Assembly (NCBI RefSeq): GCF_023147585.1
Contig: NZ_JAHXOZ010000008.1
Span: forward strand, 62,001-126,000
DNA: 64,000 nucleotides
Source: Micrococcus sp. EYE_212
GTDB taxonomy: Bacteria; Actinomycetota; Actinomycetes; Actinomycetales; Micrococcaceae
Reading direction: 5' to 3'
A program made the position numbers and the translations under genes. Position 1 is the stretch's first letter. Each line of letters opens with the position of its first letter. The notes below the pieces were generated by a model. It was not told the origin of the DNA. It did no database searches and saw nothing but the letters and a program-made list of their open reading frames with translations. Shown one piece after another: positions 22,761 through 32,079 of this stretch.

Positions 22761-24656
22761 TCAGCGGGCGGAGGGGGAACGGGAGCCGAGCACGCGGCCC
22801 AGGGCCGGCACGCGGCTGACGATCGGCCGCAGCGCGTCGTCGAGCTCGGGGAAGCGCAGGGCCCGCAGCACCATCAGGTAGACGGGGGCCATCACGGCGC
22901 CTGTCAGTGCGCAGGTGAGCAGCGCCGTCAGGATGGAGTCCCACGCGTAGCCGCCGTCGTAGCCGCCGAGCATCCACACCACCGCCGCGCCCGGCACCGC
23001 GGCCACGAGGGCCGCCAGGCCGGTCTGCGCGTGCGCGGCCACCACGGAGGCCAGGCCGTAGTCGCCGATGCGCCGCGCCGTCAGCACGTGGGCGACCACG
23101 AACTGATAGACGTAGGAGAGCGTGCCGACGGCGGCCACCCAGTGGCCGAACGACCAGGCCGGGAGCACCCAGGCGCCGGCGTACGCGAGCACCAGCATCC
23201 CGAGGGCGGAGGTCACCTGGATGACCATGGGCGTCCGGGCGTCCTCGGCCGCGTAGAAGCTGCGCAGCAGGTAGAAGCTCGCGGAGCGGAACGGCAGGCC
23301 CGCGGCCAGGATGAGGAGGATCTGGCCGATCGCCACGCCGGAGGCCAGCGCGGTGTCCGCGGAGGAGCCGAAGATGCGGCCCAGGGGCCCGGCGAGCACC
23401 ACGTAGAGGCCCACGGCGAAGAGCAGCGGCACCGTGAACGCCCGCAGGCCGGAGCGCAGGGAGTCGCGGACGGCCCCGTCGTCGCCCCTGCCCACGGCGC
23501 GGGTGAGCCGGTTGAAGAGCACGGTGGCCAGGGAGATCACGAACACCGAGTGCGGCAGGATCGCGATCAGCATGCCCACGTTGTACGCCTGGAGCCCGGG
23601 CACCGCGGCCTGCGCGAAGGCGTCGGACCAGTCCTCCGTGCCGGGGATGCGGGCGGAGGCGTCCGCGCGGGCCGCCGTCGCGCCGGTGACGATGCGGGTG
23701 CACAGCAGGTTGACCACGTTGCCGACCAGCATGGTCAGCAGGGTCCAGCCCGCGAGCCTGCCCGTGGAGCGCAGGCCCATGCCCCTCCAGCCGAACGTGG
23801 GGCGCAGGCCCAGGCCGAGTCTCCGCAGGGGCAGGAACAGGATGAGCGCCTGCGCCACGATGCCCAGGGTGTGGCCGCCGGCGAGCACCATGGTCTGCGT
23901 GGTGGTCCACTCCGCGAGCTGGTCCCCGCCCGAGTAGCGGCCGAACATCACGAGGTAGAGGACGATCGTGGCGATCGCGACCACGTTGTTCACCACGGGC
24001 GCCCACATGTACGCGCCGAACCGCCCGTGGGCGTTGAGCACCTGGCCCACGATCGCGTACATCCCGTAGAAGAACACCTGGGGCAGGGTCCAGACGGCCA
24101 GGACCGTGCCGAGCGCGAGCATCGGCTCGGACCAGCCCGCGGTGAGGGTGCTCATGAGGGGCGCGGCGGCCAGCGTCAGCAGCACCGTGAACGCCGCCAT
24201 CACGAGGGTCGCCAGGGTCATGAGGCGCGAGGTGTAGTCCGCGCCGCGGTCGGCGTCCTTCGCGTGCTTGATCAGCTGGGGCACGAGCACCACGTTGAAG
24301 ATGCCGCCCGCGAGCAGCATGTAGATCACGTTGGGGATCGTGTTCGCGGACTCGAAGACGTCCGCCACGAGCGCGGTCGAGCCGATCGCGACCGCCAGCA
24401 GGATGGTGCGCACGAAGCCCAGCACGCGGGAGACGAGCGTTCCCGCGGCCATGATCGCGGTGGAGCGGGCGGCGCGCTGCTCGCCCTCCGGCACGACGTC
24501 GGCGGGCGCCGTGGCCTCGGTGGCCGCCGAGGGCGTCGCCCCGGGGGAGGCGGTCTGCGCGGCCCCCTCGGCGGTCACCTCGTCCTGGGTGGGGGTGGCG
24601 GCCGGGGCGGTCTCCAGCGCGCGGCGCGGGGCAGGTCTGCTGCTCATGGGGGTCAC
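22761..24656 (-). CDS. murJ: lipid II flippase MurJ (MviN)
   Basis: MurJ moves the peptidoglycan precursor lipid II across the membrane. The 631-residue protein has about 80 N-terminal residues of Ala/Pro/Thr-rich tail and then about 14 membrane helices typical of the MOP superfamily. Landmarks are TLVSRVLGFVRTILLA, ESANTIPNVIYMLLAGGIFN and HSVFVISLATVLFNRLTRAV. The GTG at 24656 and an ATG at 24647 are both plausible starts. It lies between a NUDIX gene and a separate pseudokinase gene, close to the mycobacterial order. Confidence 0.95.
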   Translation of the reverse strand: MTPMSSRPAPRRALETAPAATPTQDEVTAEGAAQTASPGATPSAATEATAPADVVPEGEQRAARSTAIMAAGTLVSRVLGFVRTILLAVAIGSTALVADVFESANTIPNVIYMLLAGGIFNVVLVPQLIKHAKDADRGADYTSRLMTLATLVMAAFTVLLTLAAAPLMSTLTAGWSEPMLALGTVLAVWTLPQVFFYGMYAIVGQVLNAHGRFGAYMWAPVVNNVVAIATIVLYLVMFGRYSGGDQLAEWTTTQTMVLAGGHTLGIVAQALILFLPLRRLGLGLRPTFGWRGMGLRSTGRLAGWTLLTMLVGNVVNLLCTRIVTGATAARADASARIPGTEDWSDAFAQAAVPGLQAYNVGMLIAILPHSVFVISLATVLFNRLTRAVGRGDDGAVRDSLRSGLRAFTVPLLFAVGLYVVLAGPLGRIFGSSADTALASGVAIGQILLILAAGLPFRSASFYLLRSFYAAEDARTPMVIQVTSALGMLVLAYAGAWVLPAWSFGHWVAAVGTLSYVYQFVVAHVLTARRIGDYGLASVVAAHAQTGLAALVAAVPGAAVVWMLGGYDGGYAWDSILTALLTCALTGAVMAPVYLMVLRALRFPELDDALRPIVSRVPALGRVLGSRSPSAR

Positions 24657-24694
24657 CCGTCGTTCTCAGGCGGCCCCGCGCTCGGGGCCGGGGT

Positions 24695-25303
24695 TCAGGG
24701 GCGGTGGTCGCGGGCGCCGCCCGCGGGGAAGTGCTGGTCCACGATCCGCCGCGCCAGGTCCACGATCCGGCGCTCGTTGGCGAAGGAGAGGCGCCGCGCG
24801 ACGTCCTCGAGGCGCACCCACGCCACGTCCACGGCCTCGTGGTCCGGGTCGTTCTCGATGGTCAGCTCGCCGCCGGTCGCGCGCAGCAGGAAGTGGTGCA
24901 CGGTCTTGTGCACGCGGTGGCGGGACACGGTGAACCAGTAGTCGATGGAGCCCAGCGGCTCGAGGATGTGCCCGGCGATCCCGGTCTCCTCCTCGACTTC
25001 GCGCACGGCCGCCTGGCGGTGGTCCTCGGCGCCCTCGGGGTGGCCCTTGGGCAGGCACCACTCGAGGCGTCCGCCGCGGTTGTACCGGGCGATGATGGCC
25101 ACCTCGAGGCCGTCCTCGTGCTCGCGGATCACGATGCCGCCGGCGGAGACCTCCTCGACGGTGGGCAGTCCGGCCGCCCCGGGGGCCCGCGGCGCGACGA
25201 CGGGGGGAACCTCCGCTCGGACGGGCTCGGGACGACGTCGTCGCAGCCCCAGTGCGGAGGGCAGGGGGGCGCCCCGGTGCGCAGAAGGATCGGGGCTGGT
25301 CAT
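24695..25303 (-). CDS. NUDIX hydrolase (MutT4-like position)
   Basis: The 202-residue protein has the complete Nudix box GHPEGAEDHRQAAVREVEEE followed by TGI (about residues 93-115), the metal-binding site for hydrolysing nucleoside-diphosphate-linked substrates. The N-terminal 50 residues are Pro/Arg-rich and unconserved. The ATG at 25303 gives MTSPDPSAHRGAP; a longer open frame upstream is antisense to cca. Its place beside murJ and opposite cca matches Rv3908 (mutT4) of mycobacteria. Substrate is unknown. Confidence 0.93.
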   Translation of the reverse strand: MTSPDPSAHRGAPLPSALGLRRRRPEPVRAEVPPVVAPRAPGAAGLPTVEEVSAGGIVIREHEDGLEVAIIARYNRGGRLEWCLPKGHPEGAEDHRQAAVREVEEETGIAGHILEPLGSIDYWFTVSRHRVHKTVHHFLLRATGGELTIENDPDHEAVDVAWVRLEDVARRLSFANERRIVDLARRIVDQHFPAGGARDHRP

Positions 25304-25369
25304 GCCCACAACTCTAACGCGGCGGGCGCGGAGCCGGGGCGGAGAGGGTCTGGCACCCTTGTAGGCATC

Positions 25370-26830
25370 ATGGAACTGAGCCACGACTCCCTCGCACTGC
25401 CCCCCGGCTTCCCCGCGGACGCCTCCCTGCCCGCCGTCGTCGTGGAGCTGGGGGAGAGGTTCGCCGGCGCCGGGCACGAGCTGTCCCTCGTGGGCGGCCC
25501 GGTGCGCGACCTCTTCCTGGGGCGGGACTCGGGGGACCTGGACTTCACCACGGACGCGGACCCGGACGCCGCCGAGGCCGTGGGCGCCGGCTGGGCGGAC
25601 GCCACGTGGGACGTGGGCCGGCGGTTCGGGACGATCGGCTTCCGCAAGGGCGGCTGGCAGCTGGAGGTGACCACCTACCGCGCCGAGCAGTACGACCCGG
25701 AGAGCCGCAAGCCGCAGGTGGCCTTCGGGGACAGCCTCGAGGACGACCTCTTCCGCCGCGACTTCACCGTGAACGCGATGGCCCTGCGCCTGCCCGAGAT
25801 GGCTCTCGTGGACCCGCACGGCGGCGTGCGGGACCTCGCCGCGGGCGCGCTGCGCACCCCCGGCACCCCCGAGGACTCCTTCTCGGACGACCCGCTGCGC
25901 ATGCTGCGCGCCGCCCGCTTCGCCTCCCAGCTCGGCTTCGAGGTGGCGCCCGAGGTGGAGGCCGCGATGACGGCCATGGCCGAGCGCATCGCGATCATCT
26001 CCGCCGAGCGCGTGCGGGAGGAGCTCGTGAAGCTCGTGTGCGGCGCCCACCCGCGGCGCGGGCTGGACCTGCTGGTCCGCACCGGCCTGGCCGAGCACGT
26101 GCTGCCCGAGCTGCCCGCGCTGAAGCTGGAGACGGACGAGCACCACCGCCACAAGGACGTCTACGACCACTCCCTCACGGTGCTCGAGCAGGCCGCCCAG
26201 CTGGAGGCGGAGTACTCCCCGGAGCGGCCCGACGTCGTCCTGCGCCTCGCCGCGCTGCTGCACGACGTCGGCAAGCCCGCCACGCGCCGCTTCGAGAAGG
26301 GCGGCGCCGTGACGTTCCGGCACCACGAGAACGTGGGCGCCAAGCTGGTGCGCAAGCGGCTGCGCGCCCTGAAGTTCGACAACGACACGATCAAGGCCGT
26401 GGCCCGCCTCGTGGAGCTGCACATGCGCTTCTACGGGTACGGGGACGCCGGGTGGACCGACTCCGCCGTGCGCCGCTACGTGCACGACGCCGGGGACCTC
26501 CTGCCGCGTCTCCACGCGCTGACCCGCTCGGACGTGACCACGCGCAACCGCCTCAAGGCCGAGCGCCTGGCCCACGCGTACGACGACCTCGAGCGGCGCA
26601 TCGCCGAGATCTCCGAGGCGGAGGAGATGGCGGCCGTCCGTCCGGACCTGGACGGCGAGCAGATCATGGCGCTGCTCGGCCTCCGCCCCGGCCCCGTGGT
26701 CGGGCGGGCCTACCGGCACCTGCTCGAGTGGCGCCTCGACGAGGGCCCGCACGAGGCGGATGTGGCCGAGGCCGAGCTGCGCCGCTGGTGGGCGGAGCAG
26801 CCGGAGGCTCAGGAGGGCGCGGAGGGCTGA
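25370..26830 (+). CDS. cca: CCA tRNA nucleotidyltransferase
   Basis: This enzyme adds or repairs the 3' CCA of tRNAs. The 486-residue protein has the class II nucleotidyltransferase motif LVGGPVRDLFLGRDSGDLDF with the metal-binding DLDFTTD. RRDFTVNAMAL and the RMLRAARFASQLGF helix follow, and a C-terminal HD domain (ALLHDVGKPATR) comes later. The ATG at 25370 gives MELSHDSLALPPGF; the open frame extends upstream but is antisense to the NUDIX gene. It is divergent from the NUDIX gene, as in mycobacteria (Rv3907c-Rv3908). Confidence 0.96.
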   Translation: MELSHDSLALPPGFPADASLPAVVVELGERFAGAGHELSLVGGPVRDLFLGRDSGDLDFTTDADPDAAEAVGAGWADATWDVGRRFGTIGFRKGGWQLEVTTYRAEQYDPESRKPQVAFGDSLEDDLFRRDFTVNAMALRLPEMALVDPHGGVRDLAAGALRTPGTPEDSFSDDPLRMLRAARFASQLGFEVAPEVEAAMTAMAERIAIISAERVREELVKLVCGAHPRRGLDLLVRTGLAEHVLPELPALKLETDEHHRHKDVYDHSLTVLEQAAQLEAEYSPERPDVVLRLAALLHDVGKPATRRFEKGGAVTFRHHENVGAKLVRKRLRALKFDNDTIKAVARLVELHMRFYGYGDAGWTDSAVRRYVHDAGDLLPRLHALTRSDVTTRNRLKAERLAHAYDDLERRIAEISEAEEMAAVRPDLDGEQIMALLGLRPGPVVGRAYRHLLEWRLDEGPHEADVAEAELRRWWAEQPEAQEGAEG

Positions 26831-26871
26831 GGGGCGGCGGCCCGCGAGGGCCAGGTGGCAGGATCGGCCCC

Positions 26872-28635
26872 ATGAACGACGCCGAGATCGCCGCCGCCCA
26901 TCCGATCCGTCCGATCGCCGAGATCGCGGCCGAGGCCGGGATCGCCGAGGACCTGCTCATCCCCTACGGCCGGCACATGGCCAAGGTGGACGTCCACGCG
27001 CTGACCGCCCCCGAGCGCGGCCGCGTCGTGCTCGTCACCGGCATCAGCCCGACGCCGGCCGGCGAGGGCAAGACCACCGTCACCGTGGGCCTGGCCGACG
27101 GCCTCAACCTCCTGGCGCAGCAGCCGGACGCGCCGGGCGCCGTCGCCGGAGCCCGCACCGTCGTCGCGCTCCGCGAGCCCTCCCTCGGGCCGGTGTTCGG
27201 CATCAAGGGCGGCGCCACGGGCGGCGGCCGCGCGCAGGTGGTGCCCATGGAGGACATCAACCTGCACTTCACCGGCGACTTCCACGCCATCACCTCCGTG
27301 CACAACCTGCTCTGCGCCCTCGTGGACAACCACGTGCAGCAGGGCAACGCGCTGGGCATCGATCCGCGGACCATCGCCCTGAAGCGTGCCCTGGACATGA
27401 ACGACCGCACGCTGCGCGATGTCGTCACGGGCCTGGGCGGCCGCACGCAGGGCGTGCCGCGCGAGGGCGGCTTCGAGATCACCGTGGCGACCGAGACCAT
27501 GGCCGTCTTCTGCCTCGCCGCGGACCTGGCCGACCTCAAGGCCCGCCTCGGCCGCATCACGGTGGGCTACACGTACGACGGCGAGGCCGTCACCGCCTCC
27601 CAGATCGGCCCGAACGGTGCCCAGGGGGCCATGGCCGTGCTGCTCAAGGACGCGATCGAGCCGAACCTCGTGCAGACGCTCGGCGGCACGCCCGCGCTCG
27701 TGCACGGCGGCCCCTTCGCGAACATCGCCCACGGGGCGAACTCCGTGATCGCCACGCGCACGGCCCGCCGGCTCGGAGACCTCGTGGTCACGGAGGCCGG
27801 GTTCGGCGCGGACCTCGGCGGACAGAAGTTCATGGACATCACGGCCGTGGCCGGCGGGTTCCCGCCCGCGGCCGCCGTCGTCGTCGCCACGGTGCGCGCG
27901 CTCAAGCTGCAGGCCGGGATCGCGCTGCCGGACGTGAAGGCGGGCGTCGCCGAGGCGGCCGAGCGCTCGGGCCGGGGCCTCGCCGACGTGCGCGCCGAGC
28001 ACGTGGACGCCCTGCGGGCCGGCCTGGCGAACCTCGAGCGGCACGTCGGGAACATGCGCGCGTACGGGGTGCCCGTCGTCGTCGCCGTGAACCGGTTCAC
28101 GCAGGACGACGACGCCGAGCTCGACGTGCTGCGCGCGTGGGGCGTGGAGAACGGCGTGCCCGTGGCCGTCGCGGACGTGTGGGGCGGCGGCGGCGAGGGC
28201 GCCCTCGAGCTGGCCCGCCTGCTGGGGGAGCACCTGCCGGCCCCGGGCGAGCCCGCGCCGCCGCTGACCGGGCTGTGGACCGAGGGGATGGAGGTGGAGG
28301 AGCGGATCCAGGCCGTCGTCCGCCGCGTGTACGGGGGCGCCGGAGCGGAGCTGAGCCCCGTGGCCCGGCGGCAGCTCGCGCAGCTGCGTGCTCGTGGACT
28401 GGACCGCCTGCCAGTGTGCATGGCCAAGACGCAGTACTCGTTCTCGGACGACCCCACGCTCCTGAACGCGCCCGAGGGGTTCACCGTGTCCGTGCGCGAG
28501 CTCTCCGCGAAGACGGGCGCCGGGTTCGTCGTCGCGCTCACCGGCGCCGTCATGACGATGCCGGGCCTGCCCGCCTCCCCGGCCGCCGACCGCATGGACG
28601 TGGCCGACGACGGCACGGTGACGGGGCTCTTCTGA
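26872..28635 (+). CDS. fhs: formate-tetrahydrofolate ligase
   Basis: Fhs makes 10-formyltetrahydrofolate from formate, THF and ATP for one-carbon metabolism. The 587 residues carry the ATP-binding TPAGEGKTTVTVGLADGL, then REPSLGPVFGIKGGATGGG and MEDINLHFTGDFHAI. Near the C-terminus is GAVMTMPGLPASPAADRMDV. The ATG at 26872 gives MNDAEIAAAHPIRPI; the much longer open frame upstream overlaps cca out of frame and is not real. The gene ends against a terminator and a long palindrome. Confidence 0.96.
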   Translation: MNDAEIAAAHPIRPIAEIAAEAGIAEDLLIPYGRHMAKVDVHALTAPERGRVVLVTGISPTPAGEGKTTVTVGLADGLNLLAQQPDAPGAVAGARTVVALREPSLGPVFGIKGGATGGGRAQVVPMEDINLHFTGDFHAITSVHNLLCALVDNHVQQGNALGIDPRTIALKRALDMNDRTLRDVVTGLGGRTQGVPREGGFEITVATETMAVFCLAADLADLKARLGRITVGYTYDGEAVTASQIGPNGAQGAMAVLLKDAIEPNLVQTLGGTPALVHGGPFANIAHGANSVIATRTARRLGDLVVTEAGFGADLGGQKFMDITAVAGGFPPAAAVVVATVRALKLQAGIALPDVKAGVAEAAERSGRGLADVRAEHVDALRAGLANLERHVGNMRAYGVPVVVAVNRFTQDDDAELDVLRAWGVENGVPVAVADVWGGGGEGALELARLLGEHLPAPGEPAPPLTGLWTEGMEVEERIQAVVRRVYGGAGAELSPVARRQLAQLRARGLDRLPVCMAKTQYSFSDDPTLLNAPEGFTVSVRELSAKTGAGFVVALTGAVMTMPGLPASPAADRMDVADDGTVTGLF

Positions 28636-28668
28636 GGGGGAGGCCTTGGGGTCACCGGGGCCTCCCCC
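28636..28668 (+). terminator. terminator hairpin after fhs
   Basis: GGGGGAGGCC pairs with GGCCTCCCCC, starting directly after the fhs stop codon. A longer palindrome lies 7 bases further on. Confidence 0.65.
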
Positions 28669-28675
28669 AGATGAG

Positions 28676-28730
28676 CTGGGCGCAGTACTGCCAGGCAACC
28701 CGGTGGGTTGCCTGGCAGTACTGCGCCCAG
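28676..28730. repeat. long palindromic repeat, copy A
   Basis: Two perfect 26-base arms (28676-28701 and 28705-28730) flank a 3-base GGT loop. The arms begin CTGGGCGCAGTACTGCCAGG. It lies between the convergent fhs and ino1 genes and could act as a terminator. Closely related copies occur at 33605 and 34937, so it belongs to a dispersed repeat family. Confidence 0.93.
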
Positions 28731-28746
28731 TGCGGCGTGCGGTCCG

Positions 28747-29832
28747 TCAGCGCTCGATGTCGCCGCGGATGAACGCCTCGACGAGCTCGCGGGCCTCGTC
28801 GTCGTTGTGCTGGACCGGCGGGGACTTCATGAAGTACGAGGACGCCGAGAGGATCGGGCCGCCGGTGCCGCGGTCCAGGGCGATCTTCGCGGCGCGCACG
28901 GCGTCGATGATCACGCCGGCCGAGTTGGGGGAGTCCCACACCTCGAGCTTGTACTCGAGGCTGACGGGGGCGTCGCCGAAGTTGCGGCCCTCGAGGCGCA
29001 CGAAGGCCCACTTGCGGTCGTCGAGCCAGGCCACGTAGTCGGAGGGACCGATGTGCACGTCGTCCGCCGCGAGCTTCGCGGTGGTGTTGGAGGTGACGGC
29101 CTGCGTCTTGGAGATCTTCTTGGACTCGAGGCGCTCGCGCTCGAGCATGTTCTTGAAGTCCATGTTGCCGCCGACGTTGAGCTGGTACGTGCGGTCCAGG
29201 GTCACGCCGCGGTCCTGGAAGAGCTTGGCCATCACGCGGTGGGTGATGGTGGCGCCGATCTGGGACTTGATGTCGTCGCCCACGATCGGCACGCCGGCCG
29301 CGGTGAACTTCTCGGCCCACGCGGGGGTGCCGGCGATGAACACGGGCAGGGCGTTGACGAAGGCGACGCCGGCGTCGATCGCGGCCTGCGCGTAGTGCTC
29401 GGCCGCCTGCTGCGAGCCCACGGGCAGGTAGCAGACGAGCACGTCCACCTTCGCGTCCTTGAGCGCCTGGGCGACGTCCACGGGCTCCGCGTCCGACTCC
29501 TCGATGGTCTCGCGGTAGTACTTGCCGAGGCCGTCCAAGGTGGGGCCGCGCTGCACGGTGACGTCGGCGTGGGGGACGTCGGCGATCTTAATGGTGTTGT
29601 TCTCGGAGGCGAGGATCGCCTCGGAGAGGTCCAGGCCCACCTTCTTCGCGTCCACGTCGAACGCGGCCACGAACTCCAGGTCGGAGACGTGGTAGTCCCC
29701 GAACTGCACGTGCATCAGGCCGGGCACGGCGTCCGTGGGCGCGGCGTCGCGGTAGTACTCCACGCCCTGGATCAGGGACGTTGCGCAGTTGCCCACGCCG
29801 GCGATGGCGACGCGGATGGGGTTCTTGGCCAC
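28747..29832 (-). CDS. ino1: inositol-3-phosphate synthase
   Basis: Ino1 converts glucose-6-phosphate to myo-inositol-3-phosphate using NAD, the first step toward phosphatidylinositol, mycothiol and related actinobacterial compounds. The 361 residues have the Rossmann start [20 protein letters not shown]. Other landmarks are [35 protein letters not shown] and [11 protein letters not shown]. The length fits the actinobacterial-type enzyme (Rv0046c). The PadR-like regulator and ponA1 that lie between ino1 and the glycosyltransferase in mycobacteria are absent. Confidence 0.95.
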   Translation of the reverse strand: MAKNPIRVAIAGVGNCATSLIQGVEYYRDAAPTDAVPGLMHVQFGDYHVSDLEFVAAFDVDAKKVGLDLSEAILASENNTIKIADVPHADVTVQRGPTLDGLGKYYRETIEESDAEPVDVAQALKDAKVDVLVCYLPVGSQQAAEHYAQAAIDAGVAFVNALPVFIAGTPAWAEKFTAAGVPIVGDDIKSQIGATITHRVMAKLFQDRGVTLDRTYQLNVGGNMDFKNMLERERLESKKISKTQAVTSNTTAKLAADDVHIGPSDYVAWLDDRKWAFVRLEGRNFGDAPVSLEYKLEVWDSPNSAGVIIDAVRAAKIALDRGTGGPILSASSYFMKSPPVQHNDDEARELVEAFIRGDIER

Positions 29833-30008
29833 GGTCAGGTTCTCTCCTCAGCGGATCCGGGATGGATGCTCGGCGCGGCGGGCGCGCACGAGGGGCCCGC
29901 GCAGCGGTGCGCGGGCGCACTGTCCCGGGGGAACAGCGCCCCCAGTTTACGACGCACGGGGGCACGGGGGCGCGACGAGGTGTCCTCCGCGCTTCCTAGG
30001 ATGGGAGC

Positions 30009-31619
30009 ATGAGCCCGGCCCCGGCGCACGCCGCCACCCCTGACGAGCCGCCCACGCATGCCCTCTCCGGGCCGTCCCGGGAGGCCTCCGAGCAGGGCCG
30101 TGGCACCGCCGCGCGTTCCGCTGAGGGCGCACACGCGGCGGCCTCGGCGGCGCGCATCGGGCGCGGGGCGGGCCGGTTCGCCCTCCCCGGGGGCCTGGCC
30201 GCGAACGGCCCCGGCCGGGGGACCGGATCCTGGGCCTCGCCCGCGGCCCTCGCCGGGCTGCTGGTGGCGCTGGCCGCCGTCGTGAGCCTTCTGCAGAAGG
30301 CGCCGTGCCTGCTGAACGGCTGGGGCGCGCCCAACGTGTACTACGCCGGGTGCTACTCGGACTGGGCGGCGCTGTACGGCGGGCGGGGGTTCGCGGAGAA
30401 CGCGTGGGCGCCGTTCGCGGCCGGGTCCACCTTCGAGTACCCCGTGCTGATGTCCCTCGTGGGATCGGTGACCGCGCAGATCACGCAGGGGCTCCCGTTC
30501 GGCGCCGAGCAGGGCACGCTCGTGTTCTGGATCGTGAACCTGCTGTTCGTCACGGGGCTGTGGGCCGCCGTCGCCGTGCTGACCGTGCGCACCGCGGGCC
30601 GCCGCTGGACGGACGGGCTCATGGTGGCCGTGGCCCCCGGGATCATCCTGGCCGGCACCATCAACTGGGACCTGTGGGCCGTGGCGCTGATGGCGTGGGG
30701 CATGTGGGTGTTCTCCCGCGGGCGGCCCGGCTGGGCGGGTGTGCTGTTCGGTCTCGGCGCCGCCACGAAGCTCTACCCGCTGCTCATCCTCGGGCCGCTG
30801 CTGATCCTGGCCGTGCGCTCGCGCCGCTGGGCGCCGTTCCTCACGGCGACGGCGGGCACCCTGCTCGCGTGGACCGCCGTCAACGTGCCCCTCATGGTGG
30901 CCAACTTCGACGCGTGGTCCGTGTTCTTCACCTTCTCCGGCGAGCGCGGCCCCGGCCTGTCGAGCGTGTGGCACGCGTGGGACGTCGTCGCCGTCCAGGC
31001 CGGGTGGGGGAGGGTGCCGGCGGACTCCCTCTCCCTGTTGGCCTACGGGGCGTTCGCGGTGTGCTGCGCAGCGATCTTCGTGCTCGGCGTGCGCGCGCGG
31101 CACACCCCGCGCCTGGGGCAGCTGACGTTCCTCGTGGTGGCCGCGTTCGTGCTGACGAACAAGGTGTACTCGCCGCAGTTCGTGATCTGGCTGATCCCGC
31201 TCATGGCGCTGGCCCTGCCGCGCTGGAGGGACTTCTGGGTGTGGCAGACCGTGGAGGCCCTGCACTTCTTCGCCGTGTGGATGAACCTGGCCAAGACCGC
31301 CGCCGGCTCCATGCCGCAGCACTCCATGGACGACTCCGTGTACGTGGCCGCGATCCTCGCCCACATGCTCGCCGTCCTCTGGCTCTGCGCCCGCGTGGTG
31401 CGGGAGATCCTGCACCCGGAGGAGGACCTGGTGAAGCAGTCCGAGGGCGCCGGTCCCGACGCCGACCCGCTCGCCGGCGCGTTCGGGACACCCGGCGCGG
31501 TCGGCTCCGGTCAGGCGAAGTCCCAGCGGTGGATCGGGCAGTCGGGGGAGGGCTCGACGACGTCGGCGCCGGTGACGCCGGCACCCGCGCCGCGGCCGTC
31601 GGCGGCTCCGGCCGGCTGA
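30009..31619 (+). CDS. polytopic membrane glycosyltransferase (GT87/DUF2029 type)
   Basis: The 536-residue protein has a Ser/Ala-rich cytoplasmic N-terminus of about 75 residues and then about ten membrane helices. GWGAPNVYYAGCYSDWAALYGGRGF, an extracytoplasmic loop with an aspartate, precedes TFEYPVLMSLVGS, and FGLGAATKLYPLLIL lies further on. These are typical of polyprenyl-phosphate-mannose-dependent enzymes. The same gene type lies upstream of rpsF in mycobacteria (Rv0051), which supports orthology. It probably adds sugars to envelope glycans or glycolipids. Its last 109 bases overlap a convergent small gene. Confidence 0.85.
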   Translation: MSPAPAHAATPDEPPTHALSGPSREASEQGRGTAARSAEGAHAAASAARIGRGAGRFALPGGLAANGPGRGTGSWASPAALAGLLVALAAVVSLLQKAPCLLNGWGAPNVYYAGCYSDWAALYGGRGFAENAWAPFAAGSTFEYPVLMSLVGSVTAQITQGLPFGAEQGTLVFWIVNLLFVTGLWAAVAVLTVRTAGRRWTDGLMVAVAPGIILAGTINWDLWAVALMAWGMWVFSRGRPGWAGVLFGLGAATKLYPLLILGPLLILAVRSRRWAPFLTATAGTLLAWTAVNVPLMVANFDAWSVFFTFSGERGPGLSSVWHAWDVVAVQAGWGRVPADSLSLLAYGAFAVCCAAIFVLGVRARHTPRLGQLTFLVVAAFVLTNKVYSPQFVIWLIPLMALALPRWRDFWVWQTVEALHFFAVWMNLAKTAAGSMPQHSMDDSVYVAAILAHMLAVLWLCARVVREILHPEEDLVKQSEGAGPDADPLAGAFGTPGAVGSGQAKSQRWIGQSGEGSTTSAPVTPAPAPRPSAAPAG

Positions 31620-31840
31620 GGGCACGCGCACACGGCGCCCGAGGCGGCGGTCGCGGCCTTCATCTGCGCCCGCCAGGCCGCATTGGGGTCGGTGCCGGGG
31701 TCCACGGCGGGGGCGCCGGGGGTGCGGTGCGGGGCGGCGTCCCTGTCCCGGTCGAAGCCCATGCGCACGATCAGCCAGCCGCCCACGGTCCAGGCCACCA
31801 TGAGGAACACCCCCACGGCCACGGCGGTCAGGATCTCCAC
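31511..31840 (-). CDS. small single-pass membrane protein of unknown function
   Basis: The 109-residue product starts with one membrane helix (about residues 2-25, ILTAVAVGVFLMVAWTVGGW). A Pro/Asp-rich cytoplasmic tail follows, with a cysteine cluster, CACPQP, and a terminal DCPIHRWDF. The 3' third overlaps the end of the convergent glycosyltransferase gene by 109 bases. I do not recognise a family. The N-terminal helix and the tail both read like a real protein, but the overlap lowers confidence. Confidence 0.6.
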   Translation of the reverse strand: MEILTAVAVGVFLMVAWTVGGWLIVRMGFDRDRDAAPHRTPGAPAVDPGTDPNAAWRAQMKAATAASGAVCACPQPAGAADGRGAGAGVTGADVVEPSPDCPIHRWDFA

Positions 31841-31909
31841 GGCGTCTCCTCCTCGCTCGACGACGGCGACGCGCCCAGGCTACGGGGGCGGGGCGCGGGC
31901 GTGGGCGCG

Positions 31910-31970
31910 GGGTGCCGGGGTGCCGGGGTGCCGGGGTGCCGGGGTGCCGGGGCGCGGGGGTGCCGGGGCG
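31910..31970. repeat. short tandem repeat of GGGGTGCC units
   Basis: About six to seven direct copies of an 8-base GGGGTGCC unit, grading into GGGGCGCG variants, in the gap between the small membrane protein and the M18 peptidase. Such low-complexity GC runs are prone to slippage. The rest of the gap (31841-32079) shows only similar low-complexity sequence. Confidence 0.8.
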
Positions 31971-32079
31971 CGGGCCGCGGGCTGCGGGCGCGGGCCGCGG
32001 GCCGCCGGCCGCCGGGCGTCAGGTGCAGGCAGGTGCCCGGTGCGGGTGCCGCGTCCGGGGTGCGCGGTACGGTCGGGAC

